This document shows, piece after piece, positions 39,201 to 51,200 of a stretch of DNA of 64,000 nt. The translations under genes and the position numbers were made by a program. Within the stretch, counting starts at the first letter, position 1. Every line of letters starts with the position of its first letter. A model generated the notes under the pieces. That model had not been told where the DNA came from. It saw only the letters and a list, made by a program, of their open reading frames with translations, and ran no database searches. Source of the DNA: Apostichopus japonicus (taxonomy: Eukaryota; Echinodermata; Holothuroidea; Aspidochirotida; Stichopodidae); NCBI RefSeq assembly GCF_037975245.1, contig NC_092573.1, positions 18,978,265-19,042,264 of the forward strand. Direction: 5' to 3'.

Positions 39201-42200
39201 AGATAAATCTACTAGATATACTCTTCTTGAATAATATTTGTAAATGAACTCATTTCAAGTAATTGGACTTTCACCTTATAGTGTATAACATCCACTCATT
39301 CTCACACCATCAGAGTGTGCCTCTATTTAATTTAACATATTTGGGGATTGAAATCCCACTGCTGCCACCATGTGTACCACAGTCAGTTATAAAATATAAA
39401 GTTTGGTAATAATGGACAGCAAATTGTATTTCATTTCCAAAAAATCAGATTCATTTCAAGTTAATCAGTGCAACATTTTGTGGGCTGTATAATGTATTTT
39501 ACCTGCAGCGACACCATTAAATGGTAAATAAACCTTTTGTTTAATTAAAGACAAGCACTTCCTACTTAATGTTTGTACACAAAAAATGGCAATTCTATAT
39601 GTACATAAATCAGCTATGAAAATGGTACCCGCTGGTTGAGTGTGATTGATATTTGTTCTGATAAGTGATTTTCTCAAAGTTTCTGTAATATTAATATAAT
39701 ATTTTCATATGTACTTTGTCTACATGGATGTTACACCACAATTATATTTTGAGAAGTAATGTTAACAAAGTACAAAGATACGGTGAATAATTTTAGTTAA
39801 CATTTTTATTATTTTGTCCTTCATGAAGATTATACCTATTTATTTCTGATGTACATGAATGACTAAAGCTCTCTATGTGTCTACATTTATCGGTATGCAT
39901 TTATACATCAATTACTGCTGACTCCATTAAGTCATTTCTGCAGTACCTAATTGTAAGTGGTTTTTTAAGGTATCATTTAAAAAAAAGAAACAGGAAAGGT
40001 ATGAATCTTCAGTGGTTATACCTCGTAGCCATTAATTTCTAACACTCTGCTGTGTTATATTCAGCTGCATTATTCAGACAGCCAAATTGGAAAGTGACTC
40101 GATGTGTGAACGAACTTCACACATCTTTTTTTTATCCTGTAATAATGCTCCTATCTTTAAAAGGGTAGAAGTGTGAAGATACGAACTCACTAAAACCAAT
40201 TGCTACACGGTTGGGTTATCACACCTTGACAGGCAATTTATGTATTGTTAGGTAACCATCTGAGGCTCTATAACTTTGTTTCCTCCTGGCTAGTAAATTT
40301 AACGTTTTGGCGAGTAGATTTTTAGTCTCGGTCGCCAGTTGGCGAGTAGTTTAAAAAACAATTTTTAAGGCCTGGTAGGTAGGTCGGTAGGTAGGTAGGT
40401 AGATCCATCCATTCATCCATCCATCCATCCATCGATGGATCGATGGATGGATCATGGTTTATTTGGTTCATTTAGTCATGGTTTATTTGGTTCTAACTCC
40501 ATCTATGCAACCTACACTTATCTAGCGTCATACTTTCATTGTGTTACATTTTGTACTTTTCATTCGACTGCCAAGTACTGCTGATGAAGGTCCCAGGGGG
40601 CCGAAAATTCCAATATAGTTTCTAAAACTTACTCCTTATTTCTCAATTATGAATCATATCTTATTTCTCTGGTTTTCTCTAATAATTTATAAATATATAT
40701 ATATATATACAAATATATATCAAAGTGAAAGTGAAATTGTGTAGGGGATGCTACTGCAAGATCATGTGGACTAATGCATGTCTTATGCTATACAATGGCT
40801 GCAATGATTTCTTATAGGAATATGTAGCTCCACAAAATCTCTTGCTCTTTAAAATGTTACATAAGCCTTAGCGATAAAGGTCTGCTCACCAAACTTCTCA
40901 TATGATTATTTTGGACAATGATTTGGCTTATCTTGCTGTTTTCGAATGTTTTTCTCTTTTTCATTACCTTACTACAACCACTTAACTTTGAAGTGTCCAA
41001 GAAAGCTAGGCCTAAAGATACTACTGTTCAATGACAACTATTAGGTTGTAACAGACTTTCAGCTATCATGGTGTAACCAAAGCTGTCTTTCATATCCTAC
41101 TCCTTTACCATTTGTGTAGTTTATTCCTACTGCAGCTGCTTCATTAGCTACCATAAGGAAGATAGCTTTAGTTACTTCGTAGATCATGTGATACCTGGAA
41201 AATCGGGGGTTTTGCTGGGTATAAACTAAGCGAGGTTGAACTCGTAACGGTTAAAGGGTGTGAAAACTCGCACAAAAAGAAACGTCTAATGCCGGTAATC
41301 TGACCTAGTTTCGAATGAGGTGTAACAGAAGTACTGTTAGACACCACCATTGATCCCAAGAAATACACACACAGCTTGCTACTGTCGGTAATTAGACACT
41401 AGTGTACAGTCAGTACATACAGCTGCGGTCAATACCCACAGCACAGTGTACAAACAATACAGCGATGGACATCTCAGGTCCAGCTAAAGATAACAAGGTA
41501 TCACGTTTCATTACTGTACTGTCTGCATTTTGTAGCGACACGAACAAAACGTCACTTGCAAGCAAGGGAAAGTTAACTTTTTCAGATGGCCGCACGCGGT
41601 TTGGGGCGAGTCTTCAATGCCTTTAAGTGAATGGCTGCATCATCAATTGTGATAAAGAAAGGAAAAGATTTCTTTTTTTAAATAAAAGAAAAGAAAAGCC
41701 ATTGTACACAATACCCAAGTAATGTAATATGATATGATGTATATATGAGTATATCTAATAATTCAGAAATGAATACTTAACTTCATGGTACCCTGCTCAA
41801 CTCCTTGTTTTTAAGATGCATACCTATAGTATCTGTTCCGAGATAGTTTCCCCAAAGTCTAAAGAGATGACATTTCCCAATATTCTGCAACTAATCGACT
41901 GTCAGTTTCTTACGTGGGTCGGCCACATGTAGAATTGTAATACCAAAGAGAAGGATTAGAGCGTGTTAAAAACTATTTGAAATACTTTGGGTGAACACGT
42001 TGATGAATTTTCTCACTGATGTGGAATGACCTGCCAAAATTGGGGCTGGCCCCAATTGCAATATTTACTTCATTTGGTGTTAAAATGCAATATTAATTTC
42101 TTATGGTGTTAATATGCAATATATGCAAGATTACCAGAGTATGACATGCTACCCCCGGGAAAGGGTTTAATCATTCCACCCGCTCTGGAAAGAAGGTGAC

Positions 42201-45200
42201 TTTCTAACCACTTTGAATGTTTAATATTATATTTAATTCTACACAAATATCTAGTGGTTGGTGAGGTGGGGGGGGGGGTGTATTATTAGTTCTGTTATAG
42301 TTAAGTATGTTTTACTTTCTTGTTCATGGAGTGATCTACTTTTCAAGCCCAGAAGGGTTTTCAGTTCACTTCCTTTCCCTTGCACACCCTACAATACTGT
42401 GTTTGATATATATTGTGTCAAAAAAAAATTTTTGGAACTGGAGCTGGGTGGGTAGGAGGTTAAAGCTGGTCCCAGTCCATCTAAGTTAAGTTGAACTGTA
42501 CAACAGTTCAAGTGAAAGACAGGGATAAGTGAGATGCAACCAAAGTATAGACTTAAAGGGTGTGAAGACTCGCGCAAAGAGAAACATCTAATGCCTGTAA
42601 TCTGACCTAGTTTTGAATGAGGTGTAACAGAAGTGTTAGACACCACCATCGATCCAGAAAATACTCACACAGCTTGCTACCTTTGGTAATTAGACACTAG
42701 TGTACAGTCAGTGCATACAGCTACGGTCAAAACCCACAGCACAGTGTACAAACGATACAGCGATGGACATCTCAGGTCCAGCTAAAGATAACAAGGTATC
42801 ATGTTTCATTACTGTCTGCATTTTGTGGTGACAAGCAGAAAACTTCACTTGCAATCAATGGAAGTTAACTTTTTCAGAGCGCGGCACGCGGTTTGGGGCG
42901 AGTCTTCAATGCCTTTAAGTGATGTTGCATTATTTGTTGAATGTATTAACATGTTGTGGGTACCATACTGAAAACAGTTAAAAGCATGAACGGGTACCAG
43001 GAAACATTGCTTACACAGAGGCAAAGAAGGTTTTTGTTAGAACTATGCTCTCGTAAACTTCAGCTGATTTTTTTTAATTCTAGGGGAGAGGTTGATATCT
43101 CGACCCTCGAAGCTGAAAGAACTCACTTCCTGGAGGTGGAGCTAGAAGATAACGCAGGCATCATCGAGTTGCTCTTGACCGTCAGTGGAACGTCCGGGAC
43201 AGAAAGCATCTCAGACCTGGGCGCATTCGTAGCCGACCCGAACAGAGAGAGGGAACTTATAAAACGATACGTAAGTATGGAAACATCCCTCCAGTACCGA
43301 TAACTGTGTGTATGGAAGGTGTGTGAGCAACAGTTGTCATTTGTCCTTTACTACAGTGAACAATGCAGAAATGATGCAGGGAGGTAGAAAAGTTATCTGT
43401 ATGTCCTAGAGACTTTTAAAAGACCTCTCAATTTGGCTTCATGTCTGTCGTGATAGCTCCTTCCCCCCCCCTTCCCTTGTTCACCCCTGCTCTCCTTCCC
43501 CCTTCTTTTTTCCATGATAGCATGCTCACATGCAGCCTTACTCATGTTTATACTGTATTTGTGTTACTTCCTCCAAAATATTCTTCCAATAATTCACAAT
43601 CAGGTCCCGGTCATTCCTTAATCAGTGGGTTGGGATGGGCTTGTAAAGGGTGGGGTTTGATGGGGCAAAATTCTCCCGCTTTTGCGTATGTTTATCTTCG
43701 TAGGCATTTCTTTTCAAATAGAAAATGTTGTTCTGCCGACTTCTTCACACACACATGGAAACACACGTTTCTGTCACTTCTCCAAAAGCATAACCTTGCA
43801 ATAATTTACGATCAGCTCAAGGGCATTCAATTCTTCGTGAGCCGCTTTGCAATTTGACTTACTGGCAACATTTTAATTGGTTCCTCAGTGTCTGAGTTCA
43901 TGTAAACAATTTGAGACCTTTCTTCCCGTTGAGTGTCGTCGTTCTTGTAAACAGACCAGCAATAAAAAAAATAAAACCGATTCAGTTTCAGCTAATTGTA
44001 TCCATATCATATTTTATTTGGTAATCTAATTACAAGATAGAATTTGGTGATGACTTCATCACATCCTCGGGAACAAGTTTGTACTGAAATGCATTGTTAT
44101 TTAGTCGTCAGGAGGGGTGGAGGTTGGGATTGGGGAGGGGTGCGGGAAGTATTGGAAAGACTCTTCTCACCCGGTCTCCCACTTTTTATACAAATAAAAT
44201 ATAATAATCTCATTTTAAAAGGCAGAAAATAATATTTTGGACCTCTTCCTCTCCTCACACATATTGTCTTGTCAAACCTAAATCCTGTGAGTTTCTCAAA
44301 TGATTCAATTTTGTAAAATTCATTATCAAATGTTGTCGTTAAGTGAGCAATACCCATAATTTATCCCTCACAGAGTATCAAAAACTCCTTGAAAGATGTC
44401 AAAGATGTAGGATGGCTGCAGGTTAAAGGTCAGTATTCTCTGTCAACTTGTACAAATTTCTCTTCTTCAGTTTTGCTATGAATAACAGTCAAAAGTTAGA
44501 AAAGAAGAGTGTTGCTGGTAATTCTTCCACTTCATCTCTAGTAACCTACCGTTTATTAATAGTTTGTTGTACATCTACTGATGCAATCAGAGGGCTATAT
44601 ATTTGTGCATTCAGAGGACAATATATTTGTATAATGAGAGGATAATATATTTTTGCAATCAGAGGAAAATATATTTGTGCAATGAGAGGGCAATATATAT
44701 TAGTATAATGAGAGGATAATATATTTGTGCAATCAGAGGACAGTTTATTTGTGCAATCAGAGGACAATATATTTGTGCAATCAGAGGACTATATATTTGT
44801 GCAATCAGAGGACAATATATTTGTGCAATTGAGGACAATATATTTGTGCAATGAGAGGGCAATATATTTGTATAATGAGAGGATAATATATTTGTGCAAT
44901 CAGAGGACAATATATTTGTATAATGAGAGGATAATATATTTGTGCAATCAGAGGACAATATATTTGTGCAATCAGAGGACAATATATTTGTGCAATCAGA
45001 GGACAATATATTTGTGCAATCAGAGGACAATATATTTGTGCAATGAGAGAACAATATATTTGTGCAATCAGAGGACATGTATTTGTAACCAATGTGTACA
45101 TCTGAGAGCATCACAGAGACAACCAGCTATCTTTTAAGCCACTGTTTCCTCCCCCGCTTTATGGATCGCTCATGTATACCAAATGGCCACCTGAGTATAA

Positions 45201-48200
45201 GTTCAGTGCAAACACTCTAAAACATAGTTGCTCATCTGTGCATAAATGTCATAATGTTTACCTAAACAAAATTACTTTCTGTTTGTCCAATTCTCCCATT
45301 TTCTGAATAAAAACACATAAAAATTGCCGAATCGAATATGAAGTATAGAGCGTTAAGATATTGGTGACAGGTCATCTCAGGGAGATGCTCAACGCAGTCT
45401 CGCCTCAGCGGACACGCGGAGTAAACGAGGCTCTTGGAAGCCGTAGATGTTTATTCTCATCCTCTCGGAAAGCATCCTCTCGGAAATTTTAACTCTAGCG
45501 TTGACTTACAAAGGATGCATGAGAGTACTACATCCACCGTGTCAATTGACTTTGTCAGGTTGATAAGTACTAATTCGGGATGATTGAAAGGTTAACCAGA
45601 GAAGAGCGCCAAGATGTTTTTTAGCTAGAAATATTATTGCACCAGAATTTTTACTAAGTCTACCTTTTCTTGCCAAAGTTGAAACAAATAATACAAAGAA
45701 GAGACAAAGATATTTATATCCATTTTTAAAGTACTTTTGGAAACTCGGAAAGATATTAAACAGCTCTCTGCAGTTTGTAGGAGACAAGAATAAAATGGAA
45801 AAGGAGGTAAACTTGTACTGCTAATTATTCTTGTTGTTAGCTATCACAGAGGGACATTGGGGGTGGGGGGGGGGGGTAGGGGAGGGGAAGGTAGCAGATG
45901 GTATGAACCATTGAATGGAAAATGGATACAATTTATGCAAATTCATATCCCAGGCATATGAGGATTTGCCTGGCATGGTTTCATTTTCAAGTTTATGCTG
46001 TTATTCATTTTCGGCCATTTTTTTTTTAACGACAGTTATCAAGGCTCAGAACCTGGCATCTGCTGATATTGGAGGTAAGTAGAATTCTGAACAGCTGCTG
46101 ATATGATCTTCAAATGCCGAGAAGGAAATGAAGTTTGTAGCAGTCTAACTTTTTCATAATACCTGTAGGGTTTAATGGAGGACTTGAAAAGGGACTTTTA
46201 CATGATAAAAATTCAGAAAAATTTAATTTAAATTTTTTTTGGGGGGGGGGTGGGGGGGGGTTGAACTGGATTTTTGGGGCATTGGATAGTTCAGTAGGAA
46301 GAAATCTGTGTAATGATTAGCATATCCTGGTTTTAGTTTCCATTGCGAAAAAAAAGATAAGCTGTTTTGTTCATTCAAAAGTTTGTATCCCTTTAATCAT
46401 ATCAATTTACTTTGTTTGGTTTTTTTGCCTTCCAGGTAAAAGTGACCCTTTCTGTGTGGTGGAACTGGTCAACTCAAGGCTACAAACTCAAACACAGTAC
46501 AAAACACTGAACCCCGAATGGGGTAAAGTCTTCACATTGTAAGTACATTGTTATACTACGATCCAGTATAAGATTTTCTCATGTTCAATGAGCTATGCCG
46601 AAGCTTCATTTTCATATGTTAGTTTTCTCTTTAATTAATCAATATTTAAAGGCACTGAAGACTCGCCCCAAACCGTGTGCCGCCCTCTGAAAAAGTTAAC
46701 TTTCCATTGCTTGCAAGTGAAGTTTTTTTCATGTCGCTACAAAATGCAGACAGTAATAAAACGTGATACCTTGTTATCTTTTATCTGGACCTGAGATGTC
46801 CATCGTTGCTATGTACACTGTGCTGTGGGTATTGACCGTAGCTGCATGTATTGACTGTGCACTAGTGTCTAATACCGAAGGTAGCAAGCTGTGTGTGTAT
46901 TTTCTGGGGTCTATGGTGGTGTCTAACACTTCTGTTACACCTCATTCGAAACTAGGTCAGATTACCGGCATCAGACGATTCTTTGTGCGTGAGTCTTCAC
47001 TCCCTTTAATGTTGGCAACTTACTTTATGTTTTAGCCAGTTGAGACAAAGTTGAACATGACAAAACAAAGTGGTGAAATTATGATACCACAAAAATGATA
47101 ATAATAAAAATAATAATAATGTGGATTTATACAGCGCACAAATCCACCTTAAGATAATAAGGCGCTCAAGGCGCATTACAAAAACAAAATCTTAAAATTA
47201 CAACTTAACCTACAAAACAACTTAATCTACACATGAAAACATGAAATGCAAAACAATAAGTTAAGCAAAGGCTCCATTGAACAAGTGGGTTTTCAGCAAT
47301 GTTTTGAACTGTGCCAATGAAGTGCAAGATCTGATTTTGATGGGAAGGCTGTTCCAAAGGCGAGGTGCAGCAACTGAGAAAGCTCAGTCACCCCAAAAAT
47401 TATTTGAGGGGGGTTCAAAAAGAAGCAATTTGGTGCTGGGGTGCAGCGGACGGGATGGGTTATATGGTGTGATGAGACATGACATATAGTCCAGAGCCAA
47501 GTCATTCAATGCTTTAAACACAGTAAGAAGCAATTTGTACTTAATTCTGCAATCCATCGGCAACCAGTGTAATTCCCTCAAAGTGGGTGTTATATGAGAC
47601 CTCTTTTTAGTTAAAGTAACTAAGCGCGCAGCTGCATTTTGAATGCACTTCAAGCGATTAATTTGAACTTGTGGAAGGCCGAAAAGGAGGGAAATACCCA
47701 TGTCAAGCCGGGAGGTTACAAAACTATGTACAATTTGTTCAGTGGCACAAGGATTTAAGTACTTTCTTATTCTACCAATGTTCCTGATGTGAAATGGTGC
47801 AGAACGAACAATATTTGAAACATGATTCTTAAGAGACATTGACGAGTCAAAAATAACCCCTAGGTAACGAGCACTTGCAGCAAGAGTAATGTCAGAATCC
47901 CCAATTGTAATATGCGGAACATGAACTTTTGAAAGTTGTTGTCTGGAACCAAATAAAATGCCTTTATTATTCTAATGTATTTTTGCTTTAAATATCGTTT
48001 TCAATATTGAGTTTTTGTCCTTTCTGGTAGCCAAGTCAAGGACTGCCACACAGCTCTGGAAGTCACAATCTATGACGAAGATAAGCATGGAAGCCCAGAA
48101 TTCCTAGGAAAATGTGCAATACCATTACTAAGAGTGAGTAATGTCACGATAATAAGGTATTACCCCTCTTTGATCCCCAAGAGGGGACTCCTTCAAGGGA

Positions 48201-51200
48201 TCCAATTATATTGGTAAAGGATGAGTTATTGTCATTTTTTTTCTTTTTATTTGGATTGGTTTAAAATAAAAGCTGAGATAATAAGGACTAGTGAGTCATG
48301 GTTTGGTCTGTTAAGCAGTCAGAGTCATACTATGAAAGAAAAAGATGACAGATAATGGAGATGGGGATGGGGATGGGTGGAATAGGTAGGGTGGGGGGAG
48401 GGAGAGAATGGGGAGTGTGAATAAAAGTTGAGGTCTGATAAGAATGGGTAGTAAGGCGATAGAGTAAGTATTACTTGTGTTGGTCTGGTATGATCAAGGT
48501 ATGAATTGACTGATATGCAAAAATGTGGAAATCACATCTGACCTAGCAATTATCACTTTAAGATGAGAAAGATAATGAGGGGTAATGTCCTTACAGGAAA
48601 AAGTTTGGGTCACACACTAGCTGGTGGGACACCCATGCTTTATGTGATTATGGACAGAGTTGGTATTGAATCACATCATTTAAGTTTAACTGGTATGCAA
48701 CATAGTTACTGGATACATATTATAATTTGAAGTGATAAAACAGTGCATGTATCCATGTACCAATATGTCAATAAACCTTCCATTTTTTTTAAAGTCACCT
48801 AGTTTAAATTATTAAACATGCAAACTTTACCTATAAATACTATAGCAATAAACCTACAATTGTATTTCAAATCACATAGTTGAAAGCGCTGAACATAGTA
48901 TAAATTGGTAACATGCTGCCTTATTGCCAATGCCACATGATTATTAACCAACCTCTAACTGTAGCCTAATGTAAATGGTGGAGTTTGAAAGGGCAAGCAC
49001 ATGCACCCAACTTTTGAAAGTTACCTTACATTCTACTGACCTTTGTTGAATTTGCCATTTGAAGTTGTCCATTGAATCATATGAAGATTACCCTTGGGCT
49101 GCAGGTGCACAGAACATTTAATAATTTCATAAAAGACCCTTAGTTTATGAAAAGTGAAAGTCAGCTTCTTGTCACTTTCTGTGTGGTATCATAAACTAAC
49201 AAAGCATTACCATATTCTTTTTTTGATTAAAAGGTTATAAAGATTATAAATGTTTGCAATTATTCGTAGACGTTTTAAAGTAACAGATTAAATTTGAAAG
49301 AGCCTTAATGTTTCCTTCAATAGAAAAATTTAAATGTATAGGCTTATTTACAACAATACTCTTCCTTTGTTAGGATAGCATCGATGATACAGCTCATCCC
49401 TGAATGGTGAAATATTGTTGAATTTTGCAATTTATTTTCAGATCAGGAATGGAGAGAAGAGGTTTTACGCTCTCAAGGATAAGAAACTTCAGGGACGAGC
49501 CAAGGGGAGCATTCTATTAGAAATGGAATTTATCTACAATGACGTAAGACTTTTAATTAAAAAATGCTCTTCTTCATATTTATTGCTTGTTATGCCTCAA
49601 ATTGCCAAACTATTTCTTTTGACTTTTTTGGCCTACAAACATAAATAAATATTGTATATCTCTTCTGTGAATAACTTGATGTTGGATTCGACAGCTTCTA
49701 ATTCTTAAAGTTATTATGAGACACAAAATCATGTCAGTCGTTTATGATCAATTTTTCTATTTTTCTTTCAACAGATCAAAGCTGCAATAAGGACAGTGAA
49801 TCCCACGGAAGTCAGGTACATGGAACAAGAGCCAAAGTTTAAAATATCGGTGAGATTTTGTTTTGTTTAAACATTGCAGTTGTTGTACCTTTAAAGTTTC
49901 ATCAAATTATGCAAAATGATTTTATCCTTGTGATTGCTACAGTTTGCTATGAACTGTTTTGTCATTTGAAAATATTGATTACATTTTGAATTGAAGCTAT
50001 TTGGGCAAAAGATAAAAAATTCTATAAGCTTAACTGATTCTAACATTTTGCCATTTTTTTAAAATAAAATCTCTTGATTAATGGTGATTAATGGGATTAA
50101 TAGGATTAATGATTTGATTAATGGGATTAATGGTGTAGCATGGGTAGAGGGTGTAGGCAGTCTGCTTGTAGCCTGAAAATGATGCGCCATCAGTCCATCA
50201 AACTCTCTTTTAGACAAAATGATTTATTAAATCTCATTAAAACGAACACAAATTGATTAGGTCCTCAATTTCTGTTTGTTGTGATGTCTCGAAAACATGG
50301 ATGTGTTTCTCCTGATCCAAAACTTGTCAATTTTCCAATGATTATGATCATTTTATTTTATTCCATCTCCAGTTCTTAGCATGTACATCATCATTAACAT
50401 TCCAAGAATATAAAATATGTAAATGACCATCGTTGCTTCAGGTTTGACTTAATGCATATTCATTTATTCATGATTGTGCCAAAGTCTTCCTTCCTTCCCT
50501 CCCTCCACCTACTCTCTCTAGGCCTGCCACCTCCCCCCCCCCCCCCACCTTCTTGGCATTCAAAATCTCAATGTGGTGAAAGATATTCAATGCTGTTTAC
50601 ATCAAGTTCTTCTATCCTTAACACAGATCTTACAGAAGAATCTACAAAGAGTTACATCTATGGTAGGAAGTATTATCGAAGTGGGTCGATTCATCAATAG
50701 CTGCTTCCAGTGGGAGAGCAAGCCACGCACCATTACTGCATTTTTAGTAAGAAACATTGACTGATTCTGTGATAAAACTGAATCGTTCATGTTCACAGTG
50801 TAATGTGTCTCCGGCCATGTAAATACACATTAGCTCAAAATGTATCGTCATTTTGTTTGCATTAATATTTTGATCGATATCTTTAAAACGTAACACATCA
50901 TCAGAGCTGAAGAAAACAAATAAAACAATAGTCGGTTGTATGGTCCAGTTGAATTAAAGTAATGGCTTAAAATTAAGAAATAAGTGTAAAATAATGTCAA
51001 GAATTTAACCAACTATTTGCGTAAAAAATAAGAAGAAACCCTTTACATTTCAGACAGGGTGAAAAGATGGGAGAAATTGATCCATTTCTTTTCATGGTTT
51101 AGTCTAAATCAACCTATCTGGAAGTCTTATTTTCGTGGTAGATCTTCTCGTCAGGAGTTGTCGTTGTTAATTATATGTATGAACTGTTTCCTTCGAAAAG

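Larger units (their letters stand above)
36943..43083 (+). other. intron 6 (6.1 kb)
   Basis: Holds a TCAA-type simple repeat (37583-37635), the 255-bp tandem repeat (38430-39395), the GGTA/TCCA tract (40374-40452), a stem-loop motif (40577-40615), a TA tract (40693), a MITE-B remnant (41070-41248) and two MITE-A copies (41251, 42553). Remaining parts show nothing recognisable. Confidence 0.55.
46539..48030 (+). other. intron 10 (1.5 kb), mostly mobile DNA
   Basis: Consists largely of MITE-A copy 5 (46646-47009) and an antisense LINE fragment (47089-47971). The acceptor TTTCTGGTAG follows 60 bp after the LINE's truncated end. Confidence 0.8.

Noticed and set aside
43441-43857. 138-codon open frame in intron 7
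   Set aside because: No similarity to a known family, no splice signals joining it to MCTP, composition like the intron.
44659-45137. Long frames on both strands (151, 98, 136 codons)
   Set aside because: The 24-bp minisatellite is eight codons long, so several frames stay open by construction.
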